From: Fibrobacter sp.
Lineage (GTDB): Bacteria > Fibrobacterota > Fibrobacteria > Fibrobacterales > Fibrobacteraceae
DNA: 64,000 bases
Direction of reading: 5' to 3'
Assembly (NCBI GenBank): GCA_017503015.1
Contig: JAFVTX010000034.1
Span: forward strand, 1 to 64,000
Positions 7,251 to 17,168 of this stretch are shown in pieces. The notes under the pieces were generated by a model. That model had not been told where the DNA came from. It searched no databases and was given only the letters and a program-made list of their open reading frames with translations. The position numbers were made by a program, and so were the translations under genes. Positions within the stretch are counted from its first letter, which is position 1. Each line of letters starts with the position of its first letter.

Positions 7251-8422
7251 TACCGTTCCTTCACCTCGTAATCCAGGTACTTCAAAAGCTTGAGGGCGCG
7301 GGCGGCCTCGTCTTCGGTCTTGAAGGCGAGCAGGAGCGTGCCCGCCACGTTTTCCCGGACCTTCATGAGTTCCACGTCACGGACGTTGATACCTTCTTGC
7401 GCCAGCGGTTCCAGCACGCTGAGGAGTGCACCGGGCTTGTCCTTCAGCTGGACCGTAATCTCGAAGAATGCGGAGGCGGCATTGCGGCCCGGGGCGAACA
7501 AGCTTGCACGGCCGTCGTTCCCGGCCTTGAAAATCTTTTCCAGGGCGACAGAGTTGTCGTCGGCAGGTTTATCACCGGCAGCAGGTAAGGAAGGCGCCGA
7601 GCCGTCCACCACCTTCAGGGCGTTCATGGCCTGGATAGTGCGGTCAAGTCCTGCACGGACCTCTTCCAGGGCCCGGACGGTCTCGTTCCTGTTGGTGACG
7701 GCGATGTCGTGCCACATTCCCCAGCCGGAGGCGGCTATGCGGGTCATGTCCCGGAAGGCCCTGCCGGCGTAATGCTGGTAGTTGTGAGAAAGCAGGCGCT
7801 CCGGCAGGTTCCCCGCCAGCGTCGAGCTGAGCATCTGGGGCATGTGGGAGACCCAGGCCATAGTGGCGTCGTGATGCTCCGGCGGGAACACCACGGCGGT
7901 AGCTCCCAAAAACTTCACCAGGCTAAGCAGGGGCTCGTAAGTGCTTTCGGGCATGCCCTCGGGCGGGCAAACGAACCAGTAGGCGTTCTCGAAAATGGCG
8001 GGGTCGTTGTGTTCGCAGGTCCGCTTTTCGGAACCCGCCATGGGGTGGCTCCCCACAAAACGGAAGGGGGCCGGCAGGGTCGCCCCAGCCTTGCAGATTT
8101 CCACCTTGGTGCTGCCGATGTCGGACACCAGCACCTGCCGCGAGGCATCGGCACCTTTGGCCCAGGAGACGTTCTTCAAGGCCTCCATGGTCTTTAGGAT
8201 GTGGAGGATGGGTCCGCACAGCAAAATCAGGTCGCTGTCCTTGGACCATTCCTCTACGGCATCGTACTCAAAAAACTCGTTGGCCAAGTCCAATTCTTGG
8301 GCCCGCTTGAGAGTGGCAGCAGAACTTACCGCACGGATAACGGCCGGAAACTTGGCCTGCTTGACCGCAGCCGCAATGGAACTGGCCAAAAGGCCGAAAC
8401 CCACCAGAGTGAACCGTTTCAT
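7250..8422 (-). CDS. tyrA: Prephenate/arogenate dehydrogenase with C-terminal ACT domain
   Basis: 390 residues. It oxidatively decarboxylates prephenate (or arogenate) towards tyrosine. A Rossmann nucleotide-binding start is visible (LVGFGLLASSIA, residues 6-17), then DLILLCGPI, SDIGSTKVEI, and the catalytic GSHPMAGSE. A linker follows, then an ACT domain (about 315-390: EITVQLKDKPGALLSVLEPL), the usual amino-acid-binding feedback module. I use the ATG at 8422, which overlaps the chorismate mutase stop as TGATG; the TTG one codon earlier is unlikely. The order mutase-dehydrogenase-AroA-like makes a tyrosine branch operon. Confidence 0.9.
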   Translation of the reverse strand: MKRFTLVGFGLLASSIAAAVKQAKFPAVIRAVSSAATLKRAQELDLANEFFEYDAVEEWSKDSDLILLCGPILHILKTMEALKNVSWAKGADASRQVLVSDIGSTKVEICKAGATLPAPFRFVGSHPMAGSEKRTCEHNDPAIFENAYWFVCPPEGMPESTYEPLLSLVKFLGATAVVFPPEHHDATMAWVSHMPQMLSSTLAGNLPERLLSHNYQHYAGRAFRDMTRIAASGWGMWHDIAVTNRNETVRALEEVRAGLDRTIQAMNALKVVDGSAPSLPAAGDKPADDNSVALEKIFKAGNDGRASLFAPGRNAASAFFEITVQLKDKPGALLSVLEPLAQEGINVRDVELMKVRENVAGTLLLAFKTEDEAARALKLLKYLDYEVKER

Positions 8423-8685
8423 CAATCCTCCACCTTGCGGGTCTCTTCCATGATTACCTGGAAAATGCGCTTCACCGACTCTTCGGTCAGGGGGCCGCCA
8501 CTTTTCTGGGCAAGTTCCCCCACCGCATTCAGGACACGGGCTTCGCGGCCCTCGTCCAGGACCGGCAATCCCGCCTGCTTCTTGACCTTCCCGATTTCAT
8601 GGGCAAAAGACGCCCTCTTGTTCAAGAGGGTGATCAGTTCCCCGTTCAGGGCGTCTATGCGGGCGCGCCAGTCTTCAATAGTCAT
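8422..8685 (-). CDS. aroQ: Chorismate mutase, AroQ type
   Basis: 87 residues, the size of a stand-alone AroQ domain, entirely helical. It converts chorismate to prephenate. Residues matching the AroQ active site can be seen: R9 (RIDALN), R24 (LLNKRASFA), K35 (GKVKK) and R47-E48 (DEGREARVL). I place the start at the ATG at 8685: TATCTT lies exactly 7 nt upstream and no ribosome-binding site is present, so the transcript is probably leaderless. A further upstream in-frame ATG (8745) would add a non-conserved, Ser/Cys-rich tail. It is the first gene of the tyrosine-branch operon. Confidence 0.88.
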   Translation of the reverse strand: MTIEDWRARIDALNGELITLLNKRASFAHEIGKVKKQAGLPVLDEGREARVLNAVGELAQKSGGPLTEESVKRIFQVIMEETRKVED

Positions 8686-8692
8686 GGCGGAA

Positions 8693-8698
8693 AAGATA
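8693..8698 (-). promoter_or_regulatory. Putative -10 hexamer of a leaderless promoter for aroQ
   Basis: TATCTT on the minus strand, 7 nt before the ATG at 8685. No Shine-Dalgarno lies between. See the leaderless-promoter finding. Confidence 0.55.
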
Positions 8699-8826
8699 GA
8701 AAAAAGATGGGAGCGTGATTCTGCTGGACAACCCAAAACAGCCATTTCACCCGGAAAAAAGTTCCCTGGTAAAAAACTTCATAGAAAAACATCTAAACGG
8801 AAAATAAATTTCAGAATTTCAAAATA

Positions 8827-8859
8827 TGTCATTTTATGACACAAAAATGAAAGTATATT
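8827..8859 (+). promoter_or_regulatory. Palindromic operator-like site and -10 element upstream of the HIRAN gene
   Basis: TGTCAT-TTT-ATGACA (8827-8841) is a perfect 6-bp inverted repeat. It lies where the -35 region would be relative to TATATT at 8854-8859. The gene itself has a strong AAGGAGG before its ATG at 8890, so this is a leadered promoter with a possible repressor or activator site. The regulator is unknown. Confidence 0.5.
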
Positions 8860-8889
8860 TGCAGTACAACCTTCAACAAGGAGGCCAAC

Positions 8890-9906
8890 ATGGCTAAAGA
8901 AATCTTCTACGTCAAGGTCGAAACGGCCAAAACTGCAACCGTCCATGCCTTCTCCCGTAGCGAAACCGGCATCCTGGACTACGCAGGCACGGCCACACCG
9001 CAGACCGCAGAACTTTCCCAGATGCAAAATGTGGAAGGCAGCGCCTACTTCACACCTTCGTGGTACACCTTCCTGCCCACAAACCTGCAGGCGGAAATTT
9101 CGGTTTTCCTGCCCGCAAGCATAGAGAACCTAGACGCCAACCAGTATTCCTTTTTGTTGCACGTGGGGGCGCTGCTTCTTGCCGTACAGGAAAAGGACGG
9201 CCTTCTGGCGGCAGAACTCCTGCACCGCCGTTCCATGGTATTCGCAAATTTCACCCCGATTTTGCTACACATCTTGAAGCCCGTGGCGGCAGAGGCCCTG
9301 TTTGCATTTGTCTATGGCGGTTTTCGTGGCGAAAGCAACTTCCAACGCATTTACGCCAACAATGCCCCCATATCGACAGGCGAGACTGACGCCGCGGCCA
9401 TCCTCTTTGCCGCCGCCCGCGACACCCTGAAACCCGATTCCGAAAAAGAATCAGCCGAAGCCATGTTCATCCGCTATTTCAGCGAAAACGCGGACCGCCA
9501 TTTCGACTTTACCATGGGAATCGTGGGAGCGTCCAACCACCCCTGGCTTGCGGGAATCGACAAATTCAAGGACCTTTCCAACAGCGCAACCGGATTCCAT
9601 TTCGCCAGCGCCCCCGATGCCGTCGGACAAAAATACCAGGATGTCTTTGCCTCGCTCAAGACCAAAGTGCAGGCCGAGCCCTACAACCCCCACGACCACA
9701 ACGCCATCAGCGTAAGCATCGAGGATTTGACAGCGGTCATCAAGGGTTTCCGCAGCAAAGCCAAAGCGGGTTACCTGCGGGCAAACGGAGCAGCCATCCT
9801 CCGCAAGGCACGTCCCAATCTTTACGGGTACGAATCTTCCCTCTGGCGTATCGGCGGCAATCCCGATTACTTTGAGAACGCCATCGTGATACGAATAAAG
9901 TTCTAA
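8890..9906 (+). CDS. HIRAN-domain protein, first gene before recCBD
   Basis: 338 residues. The N-terminal 250 residues show no family I recognise: a mixed alpha/beta region with a helical core at about 85-145. The C-terminal part (about 262-338) fits a HIRAN domain: NPHDHNAISV (266-275) is the usual 'NPyDxNAv.V' strand, and KAGYLRANGAAIL (292-304) is the 'iGYLp..a..l' segment. HIRAN domains, known from Rad5/HLTF-type helicases and stand-alone bacterial proteins, bind DNA ends. The gene is co-oriented with recCBD, but a terminator-like hairpin (9924-9964) separates it from recC. A role with RecBCD is inference. Confidence 0.6.
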   Translation: MAKEIFYVKVETAKTATVHAFSRSETGILDYAGTATPQTAELSQMQNVEGSAYFTPSWYTFLPTNLQAEISVFLPASIENLDANQYSFLLHVGALLLAVQEKDGLLAAELLHRRSMVFANFTPILLHILKPVAAEALFAFVYGGFRGESNFQRIYANNAPISTGETDAAAILFAAARDTLKPDSEKESAEAMFIRYFSENADRHFDFTMGIVGASNHPWLAGIDKFKDLSNSATGFHFASAPDAVGQKYQDVFASLKTKVQAEPYNPHDHNAISVSIEDLTAVIKGFRSKAKAGYLRANGAAILRKARPNLYGYESSLWRIGGNPDYFENAIVIRIKF

Positions 9907-9923
9907 CATCCTACCGTTTGGAG

Positions 9924-9964
9924 AAACGCCATTATGCCTACTTTGACATTTTGGCGTTTTTTTA
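9924..9964 (+). terminator. Intrinsic terminator between the HIRAN gene and recC
   Basis: AAACGCCA (9924-9931) pairs with TGGCGTTT (9952-9959) across a 20-nt loop and is followed by a T run to 9964. The long loop makes it weaker than a classical terminator, so partial readthrough into recC is possible. Confidence 0.6.
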
Positions 9965-9997
9965 CGATATGTAGGAAGGAACACCATAAATCTTTTT

Positions 9998-10003
9998 TAG
10001 ATT
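9998..10003 (+). promoter_or_regulatory. Putative -10 hexamer of a leaderless recC promoter
   Basis: TAGATT, 6 nt before the recC ATG at 10010, with no Shine-Dalgarno between. It would restart transcription after the terminator that follows the HIRAN gene. Confidence 0.5.
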
Positions 10004-10009
10004 CTGAAT

Positions 10010-13000
10010 ATGCTACACTTGAAATTTGCCCTGAATCTGGAACATCTCGCCGACGAGATGATCGAAGAGATTTCATCTGTCTGGAAAAATCCATTCGAAG
10101 CCCCCGTAGTCATTTTCCCGGACCCGAAACTGGAGCAATGGTTCCGCCTGCGTTGGGTGAAAAAGAAGGGCGTGCTTGCGAACCTGAACAAGAGCACCAT
10201 TGACCGCTTTTTGTTCGACATTTTGGTGGGGAAAGACGACTCTAAAAAGAAATTAAGTTCCGACATGCTCGCGAACGTCATCATCTCTTACCTGCAGCAG
10301 GAATCGGACGGAAAACGCAATTATGAACTATTGGGCGAAAGCGTCAAGTCTTATCTCGAAAACGGCGGCGAATTAGACGAAAACAGACTTTTTGATTTTG
10401 CAAACGTGATGGCGGGGCTGTTCCTGGAATACGAGACGAGCCGTCCTAGCGGGTTCATTGCCGATTCCGAAACCAACGAAAGCGCAAAGGGGATTCTCGA
10501 CTGTTGGGAACAAGGCTCCTTGAAGGATTTCTTCATTACCCGCGACAAGACGGCCGCGGCAAACGAATCCTGGCAGCGTAAGTTGTATTCGTCCCTTTTC
10601 CATGCCGGCGATGGCGACAAGTCCCTTCTAACCCGGGTATTCGACAAATACGCTGAAAAAAATGGAAGAGAAATCACTTATCTCACCCTCCCCTACCTGT
10701 ACAAGGCCTGCAAAGAGGAAGACGGCAGTGTAAAATTCCACTACGAAAGCGGACTTCCTGTCTTTATTTTCGGGCTTTCGGGCATGGGACAGTTTTACCG
10801 CGTCATCTTGCAGGAATTCGCGAAAGGCAACCAGGTCTATGCGTATATCCAAAACCCGTGTATGGCATTCTGGGAAGACTGCAGCGGGACCCGCAAACCG
10901 CTTGAGAGTATGAAACTCGCGCTCCCGAAACTTGCCACCAGTCCCGACGATGAAAGCGAAACGGTAGATGCAGACGAAAACGAGCTTCTGCGCGATTGGG
11001 GCAAGGCGGGTCGCGACAACATCAAGCTGTGGAGCCTCGCTACCGATTACAATTTCATGTTCGACAGCAATTCCATCGTTGATCGGAATAGGGAAACGTC
11101 CTGCGACACACTGCTCCACAACGTGCAATGGATGATAGCGAACCGCAAAAACGTTTTCAACGAAAATGCGGGTATCCTTGCCAGAATTCCCTTTGCGAAA
11201 GACGAATCCTTCAGCGTGACCACAGCCCCCTCGAAAATCCGCGAGGTGGAAATGCTCCATTCACGCATCTGCAAACTGCTTTCTGAAAAGGATTCCGAAG
11301 GAAATCCAAAGGCGACGATTGCGGACATCCTTGTCGTGTCGCCTAATATCGACGATTACCGTACAGCCATTTTCCAGGTTTTCGACCAGACCCGCGACGG
11401 ATTTCACGTCCCCTTCAATATCGTGGACTCTGCCGCCCGCGACTCCCTTACGGCAAATGCACTCGGCATCCTTTTTTCCATCCGTGAAAAGGGCGGGCTT
11501 TCAAGGCCCGACTTTTTCGCTCTGGTGCGCAATCCCGTGGTGCAGAATGTTCGAAAAATTCATGGCGACGAGATTGCAGCCTGGGAATCCTGGGCCACCA
11601 ACATGAACATCTACCGCGACCGCATCGTGGAAGACAACGGTGAATGTCGGCACGAGGAATCCTGGATTACGGCGACACGGCGGCTTTTGCTTTCCCGATT
11701 CAGTTACGGAAGTGTCGCCACCGACGATGGAGAAATTTCTCCCTACAGCGACATCAGCAGTGCCGACAGCAATTCCCTTTATCGGTTCGTCGATGCTATC
11801 GATTCGCTGGAAAACTGGTGCAACCAGGGAACGGCGGGAGTCCCGTACGACGAACTTCCCAACCTGTATCAATTCCTGGATTCGTGGCTTTGCATGGGAA
11901 ACCCATCCAACGAACTGATGGGAGAAAGCGTCATCTACCGTTCGGTATCTGCCGCCCGTGAAAATCTTGAGTGTCAATATCATGCCGGCAGCAAGACCGT
12001 TTCGTTCAAGTGTATTTCACAGACTTTGCTAATGGCTGCGCGAGGTTCGGAATACAGTTGCGGAAACCTGTTTATCAACGGGCTGACCTTCATGAAATTC
12101 GCCCCCAACCGGATTATCCCCACAAAATACCTCTTCTTCATGGGGGCCGATGCGGCAAACTTCCCCGGTGTACGCAACACAAACACGCTTGACCTGCGCA
12201 AATCCTGCCGCCCCTGGCCCGGAGACGACACGGTCGTAAGCCGAAACCGTTACGCATTCCTCTGCCAACTCATGAGTGCCGCGGAAGGGTTCTTTATCAG
12301 TTACGTCAACAAGGACCTGCAAAAAGACGAAGACTTCTACCCTTCGTCTATCGTGAACGACATCCGCAACTTCTTGAGAAATGCGGTCAAGGCGTCCGGC
12401 ATAAAAGAGAAATCTGTTCTCAAGGAACTTTGGCCCGACGAAAACGTGCCTCTTGACGAAACACGGCCATGGAAAGACCTGTACACCCGTCGTGAAATCC
12501 GTAACAAGAAGGCTCAACTGGAATTTGGCGACAGCACCACCGTCGCGAATTTCACGCCTAGCGAAGCCGACGGCGAAGACCCGCGGCTCCCCGAACAGGC
12601 GAGCATCTACCAGTTCAAGGAATTCCTCAAGGACCCCTTTGAATTCCGCGTCGCCCAGATGATGCATATCGAAGACGAAAAGGAGGATCCCGAAAAAACG
12701 GAGTTCGAGCCAATCCATATCGACCATCTGCAGGAAACCATCATTCGACGTATGCTCCTGGCGCAAAAGTTGGGAGTTTTCGAAAACGATTACTTGAAAA
12801 CCGAAGAAAACATACGCAACTACGCCATCTCCAAGGGACTCCTGCCCAAAGGAACTTTCGGTGAACGTTCTTGGAGCGAAATTCGCGACGAAATCAACAA
12901 TCTCGCATACCTTATAGAATGTAACTACCCGAAACCGGCATTCCAGTACGGCAGGCGGTCCGTAGAACTCAAAATGAAGGGCTGGACGCTTCTCGGAAGC

Positions 13001-13555
13001 ATCCCGCTTATGGCACAAAATGCACACCAAATACATTTGATTGATACCGCAGGTGCCAATATCCATCAGTATCATTTTTTAGCGGGCTACATCCAGGCCC
13101 TCGCCCTTATCCGTGAAGCGGGACGCAAAGAACAACCTGTTCCCGAGGTGTTTGCAGACGTCTATTCAAAAACAACATGGCAGGCAAAGCGCATAGATCT
13201 TTCGCCCGCTACGGCCGAGCAGCTACTTGAACAGATTTACCATAAAATGTTTAGCGTCCAGATGAATACAAATGGTGTATGGGAGCGTTACAGCAAGGTC
13301 CTTCCCATCGACATGGTGTTAGAAAACAAAATCGAATCCTATGACGATTACGTCAATGCCTTTGGCGACGAAAACCATTCCCCCTGGAAATACTTTGCGG
13401 GCAAGAAATACTTCGACATCAAGAAAGTCAGCGGATTTTCCGACAGGTATTTTATGGACCTCTGGAAAAAGGAATGCCAGGATCTTATGGATTTGACACC
13501 CGGCTTGTGGGAACCCGGTAAAGATATCGCAGGAGTAGTCGATGACCCAGATTAA
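10010..13555 (+). CDS. recC: Exodeoxyribonuclease V subunit gamma (RecC)
   Basis: 1181 residues, slightly longer than E. coli RecC. It holds the RecBCD complex together, splits the duplex and scans for Chi through inactivated helicase domains; accordingly no Walker A motif is seen. Family features include the N-terminal FPDPKLEQWFRLRWVKKKGV, the HSRICKLL ... ADILVVSPNIDDYRTAIFQV segment (about 415-455) and the GLSGMGQFYRVILQEFAKG stretch (about 255-275). The 3' end overlaps recB by 14 nt. The presence of recD next door, and the absence of an AddB-like Walker motif and iron-sulphur cysteines, rule out AddAB. Confidence 0.92.
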   Translation: MLHLKFALNLEHLADEMIEEISSVWKNPFEAPVVIFPDPKLEQWFRLRWVKKKGVLANLNKSTIDRFLFDILVGKDDSKKKLSSDMLANVIISYLQQESDGKRNYELLGESVKSYLENGGELDENRLFDFANVMAGLFLEYETSRPSGFIADSETNESAKGILDCWEQGSLKDFFITRDKTAAANESWQRKLYSSLFHAGDGDKSLLTRVFDKYAEKNGREITYLTLPYLYKACKEEDGSVKFHYESGLPVFIFGLSGMGQFYRVILQEFAKGNQVYAYIQNPCMAFWEDCSGTRKPLESMKLALPKLATSPDDESETVDADENELLRDWGKAGRDNIKLWSLATDYNFMFDSNSIVDRNRETSCDTLLHNVQWMIANRKNVFNENAGILARIPFAKDESFSVTTAPSKIREVEMLHSRICKLLSEKDSEGNPKATIADILVVSPNIDDYRTAIFQVFDQTRDGFHVPFNIVDSAARDSLTANALGILFSIREKGGLSRPDFFALVRNPVVQNVRKIHGDEIAAWESWATNMNIYRDRIVEDNGECRHEESWITATRRLLLSRFSYGSVATDDGEISPYSDISSADSNSLYRFVDAIDSLENWCNQGTAGVPYDELPNLYQFLDSWLCMGNPSNELMGESVIYRSVSAARENLECQYHAGSKTVSFKCISQTLLMAARGSEYSCGNLFINGLTFMKFAPNRIIPTKYLFFMGADAANFPGVRNTNTLDLRKSCRPWPGDDTVVSRNRYAFLCQLMSAAEGFFISYVNKDLQKDEDFYPSSIVNDIRNFLRNAVKASGIKEKSVLKELWPDENVPLDETRPWKDLYTRREIRNKKAQLEFGDSTTVANFTPSEADGEDPRLPEQASIYQFKEFLKDPFEFRVAQMMHIEDEKEDPEKTEFEPIHIDHLQETIIRRMLLAQKLGVFENDYLKTEENIRNYAISKGLLPKGTFGERSWSEIRDEINNLAYLIECNYPKPAFQYGRRSVELKMKGWTLLGSIPLMAQNAHQIHLIDTAGANIHQYHFLAGYIQALALIREAGRKEQPVPEVFADVYSKTTWQAKRIDLSPATAEQLLEQIYHKMFSVQMNTNGVWERYSKVLPIDMVLENKIESYDDYVNAFGDENHSPWKYFAGKKYFDIKKVSGFSDRYFMDLWKKECQDLMDLTPGLWEPGKDIAGVVDDPD

Positions 13556-16500
13556 ACTTTTTAATATTGACGATTTTCATTTTGGAAACAACCTGTATAT
13601 CGATGCTTCGGCAGGTACCGGAAAGACCTACACCATACAGCAGTTGGTAGCGAAACTGGTTCGTGGTGAAAAGGGCACACCCGGAATTCCGCTTTCCAAG
13701 ATTCTAATTGTTACCTATACCGACAAGGCAACAGGAGAACTCCGAGACCGTATCCGACAGAAAATGGAAGAATGTCTCGCCGAAGAAAACCATGATTGTT
13801 ACCGCGAGGCACTTCAAAACATTCACACGGCACCCATATTCACCATTCATTCTTTTTGCCAGAAAGTACTCCATGATTTTGCGTATGAGGCCGGATCCTC
13901 GTTCAACCTTGACGTCGTTTCGGACGACAGTATCGAGACCTTAATCCAGCGGCTTATACGCGACAGATGGTCATTCGAATCTTCTTTTAAGGAAATCCTG
14001 AACACCCCCAAGTTCAAGATGGATACTTTCGTCAAGAATTTCGTGAATGCAGCCGGATTCATGCTGCAAAATCACGGGACAAGCCAATTTGAACCCGATT
14101 ACAGCACCCTTGACGGAATTCTCACATGGTATCCAGAAGCGAAAGACGCATGGGATACGTTGCTTGAAAATAAGGATGCTACCGCCGAGAGAGAATTCAA
14201 GAACAAGAAGAACACCGTAAAGCTTTCTGACTTCATCGAAGCGCTTAAATCATACGACGGAACGGATAAGCTATTTAGCGGAAAAAAATTTGACAAGAAT
14301 TGGCGCGGCATTTGGAATACCAATGAATTGAACAATGCCATAGATTTTTTCTTTGACATTCAGAAAAAAGACCTGCAAAAAAAGAAACTCAGCAATTATC
14401 ACCAGTTCATTTGCGACCATGTGAACGAACTTGTTGAACTGTGGCAGAAGGGCAAACGAGAAAGCAAGTCGCAGTCTTTCAGTGATATGATTAATGGAGT
14501 CCACGATTCCATAGTGAGAGGAAACGGCGAGCTGTTGCAAAAACTACGGGAAACCTACCGCTACGCCATCATTGACGAGTTTCAGGACACAAACCAGTTG
14601 CAATGGGATATCTTCAAGACCATTTTCCTGGACGCCCCCGACAACAACATTGTGGTAGTGGGAGACCCCAAGCAGTCTATTTTTTCGTTCCAGGGAGCCG
14701 ATGTCGGCGTGTATCGTAAGGCCATCTCCGAAATCGGCAGAGAAAACGGGCGACGACTTTCGACAAACAACCGTTCCAGCGATGAAATTATTGAAGCCTG
14801 CAATGAACTGTTCAAAGAAGACTTTTTAGACAAGGGTGACTTTTCTAAATCGGAAGTTCCCCCAGCAGAGCGCAAGAAAAAGTCTCCCACTCTGAACGGC
14901 AAACCGACCAAGCCCTTCTGGATTTCAAGGATTAACGACGAATTCGAATTTGCCGACTTTGCCGTGAGAAAGATTGTGGAGTGTTGCGCTCCTAGCGCTA
15001 TAGACAGCGCAAAAACGGCATTGCAGGTCTTCGACAAGGACAAGAAGGAAATGCGGAATGTTCGCTTTTCGGATTTCGCCATTCTTTCCCGTACCCGGAG
15101 CGAAATGACAGCCATGGAAAGCGCGCTTGCGCAGGTGGGAATACCGTATGCCCGTTACAAGGACACGAACCTGTTCAGCGGCAGGGAATGCGCCAACTGG
15201 ATTTCGTTCCTGAAAGCCCTTGATGCGCCCGATTTTTCCAGCTGGAATCGGAAATTCTTGAACGAGGCTCTCATCACGGACTTTTTCAGGGTGCCTCTGG
15301 AACGCGTCGAAGACGAATCGTTCACTTACCCGACCAGCCGAATCATGAAACTGTTTATGTCTTGGCGGCATCTGGTTTCAAAGTCCCGCTGGGCAGAACT
15401 TCAAGAAAGCATTTACCAGGAAACCGAAATAGACAAGTATCTGAGTACGCCTGCGACCTTGCAGCAGCTGGCAAAAATCAAGCAAATCGGGACCTACATT
15501 TTCGATTTTCTATACAACAACCACGTTTCCCTTGAAGAAACCATAAAGCACCTGCAGGGACTTGCGAATGCTTCCGAAGACGTGGATGATACCGATGGCA
15601 ACCTTGTAGCGAAAGGCAGCGATTTTGATGCGGTAAGCCTTATGACAATTTATGCGTCAAAAGGGCTCGCATTCCCTATCGCGATTATTACGGGCGGACT
15701 CCGGGGCGACAATTTCAAACCTGAACGCGCCCCATATTCGTTCAGCTTCGAAGGAAAGAAATTCTTCGGTTTTGATGCCGACGTTTCCCGTAGAATCAGT
15801 CTAGACGAAAACCACGACGAATGGAGACGCCTTATCTATGTCGCCTATACGCGCGCAGAGTCCCTGATGATTGTACCGCGGTACAAAATCTGGCACGAAG
15901 ATGCAGGCGATGGGGACTGGAAAATCAACCCAAACAAGCCTTTTGCATTTTTGGCCCGTGCTCTTGCAAATCTTTCTGAAACAAAATACGCCCGCGAGCA
16001 ACAAGACGACCCCTATGCCCAAACAAGTGTCCCTGATTTAAAGAATATCGTCGCCCAGATATTGCACAATTCAAAAGATGCAAAAATCGATACAAGCGAA
16101 CTGCCCAATTTCGAAGTCCTGCAGCGCAGCGTAAACGAAGCCTGCATCTACCAGTATTCCTATTCCAGTCTTGCATCTAAAAAACGACTGCTCGAAAGCA
16201 AGTCCGATACTGCTCGTAACGAGTTTGACGATATTTCGATTGACGGAAACCGGACAAACCGCGAAGACGCCGTTGTCTCGGGCCGTGATGACCAAGATGC
16301 CGGAGTTGCTCCTCTTTCTCGTGAAAATGCGAGCATCGTAATTGACGAAGCCTCTTCGCTGGTGATTCCCTGCAACAACTACGACAGGACGGCGCCCATT
16401 TCGAGCCTTCCAAACTATCCCCGCGGAGCCAACTTGGGCGACGCATTACATAAGGTTTTTGAAAACCTGGATTTTGAACGTATTGGCAACTTGCCCGACG

Positions 16501-17168
16501 AAGATGCCGCCCGCAACGATGAAGAACTTAGCAACCTGATAATCCGAATCTATCTGGGAAATTCCATCCATATCCAGGAACATCCCGAATGGAGCAGCCT
16601 CACAGCCGGCTTTATCTGGAACACAATGAATGCGGAACTTCCCGAAATTCACGGAAGCGAGGCGACCGGAAAGACTTTCCGACTCAAGACTTTGCCCGCA
16701 AGCAATCGTCGGGCCGAAATGGGATTTCATTTAGACGCCCACCATTCGGACAAGTCCAACTGGGTTAATATTCTCTGCAAGGGATTTATCGACCTGATGT
16801 TCGTTCGGAAGGGCGATGATGGTGAAGACTATTACTCCATTCTAGACTGGAAATCGGACGTAATGGACGACGCCGACTACAGCGACAAGGACGCCCTCTC
16901 TCAAAAAATAACGGACGAGTATTCTGTGCAACGGGTCCTCTATAGCTACCTGCTCATAAAATGGCTCAGGCAGTTCTACGGCAACATGAGTGAAGAAGAT
17001 ATTTACGAGCGGCATTTTGGCGGAATCTACTACGCCCTGGCCCGAGGCACCCATGCAAATACCAGCAACGGTATTTATTGTCAAACGTGGAAATGCTATG
17101 CCGATCTCGAAAGGAGCTACCGCAACATAGCCACACTCATGGGGCGCAGTGCAAAGGAGACTGCATAA
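13542..17168 (+). CDS. recB: Exodeoxyribonuclease V subunit beta (RecB helicase-nuclease)
   Basis: 1208 residues: a 3'-5' UvrD-type helicase fused to a nuclease. Walker A is DASAGTGKTYTI (21-32); motif II is AIIDEFQDTNQLQWDIF; motif III is VVGDPKQSIFSFQGADV; motif V/VI regions are SLMTIYASKGLAFPI and LIYVAYTRAE. The C-terminal nuclease has YYSILDWKSDVM, with the D and K of the RecB nuclease motif intact, so it should be catalytically active. AGGAG precedes the ATG inside the recC end. The stop overlaps the recD start as TAATG. Together RecBCD repairs double-strand breaks and degrades foreign linear DNA. Confidence 0.95.
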   Translation: MTQIKLFNIDDFHFGNNLYIDASAGTGKTYTIQQLVAKLVRGEKGTPGIPLSKILIVTYTDKATGELRDRIRQKMEECLAEENHDCYREALQNIHTAPIFTIHSFCQKVLHDFAYEAGSSFNLDVVSDDSIETLIQRLIRDRWSFESSFKEILNTPKFKMDTFVKNFVNAAGFMLQNHGTSQFEPDYSTLDGILTWYPEAKDAWDTLLENKDATAEREFKNKKNTVKLSDFIEALKSYDGTDKLFSGKKFDKNWRGIWNTNELNNAIDFFFDIQKKDLQKKKLSNYHQFICDHVNELVELWQKGKRESKSQSFSDMINGVHDSIVRGNGELLQKLRETYRYAIIDEFQDTNQLQWDIFKTIFLDAPDNNIVVVGDPKQSIFSFQGADVGVYRKAISEIGRENGRRLSTNNRSSDEIIEACNELFKEDFLDKGDFSKSEVPPAERKKKSPTLNGKPTKPFWISRINDEFEFADFAVRKIVECCAPSAIDSAKTALQVFDKDKKEMRNVRFSDFAILSRTRSEMTAMESALAQVGIPYARYKDTNLFSGRECANWISFLKALDAPDFSSWNRKFLNEALITDFFRVPLERVEDESFTYPTSRIMKLFMSWRHLVSKSRWAELQESIYQETEIDKYLSTPATLQQLAKIKQIGTYIFDFLYNNHVSLEETIKHLQGLANASEDVDDTDGNLVAKGSDFDAVSLMTIYASKGLAFPIAIITGGLRGDNFKPERAPYSFSFEGKKFFGFDADVSRRISLDENHDEWRRLIYVAYTRAESLMIVPRYKIWHEDAGDGDWKINPNKPFAFLARALANLSETKYAREQQDDPYAQTSVPDLKNIVAQILHNSKDAKIDTSELPNFEVLQRSVNEACIYQYSYSSLASKKRLLESKSDTARNEFDDISIDGNRTNREDAVVSGRDDQDAGVAPLSRENASIVIDEASSLVIPCNNYDRTAPISSLPNYPRGANLGDALHKVFENLDFERIGNLPDEDAARNDEELSNLIIRIYLGNSIHIQEHPEWSSLTAGFIWNTMNAELPEIHGSEATGKTFRLKTLPASNRRAEMGFHLDAHHSDKSNWVNILCKGFIDLMFVRKGDDGEDYYSILDWKSDVMDDADYSDKDALSQKITDEYSVQRVLYSYLLIKWLRQFYGNMSEEDIYERHFGGIYYALARGTHANTSNGIYCQTWKCYADLERSYRNIATLMGRSAKETA

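Noticed and set aside
17078-17167. ATG at 17078 as the recD start
   Set aside because: It would extend 30 codons into recB in another frame and adds no conserved residues; the ATG at 17168 has a proper ribosome site.
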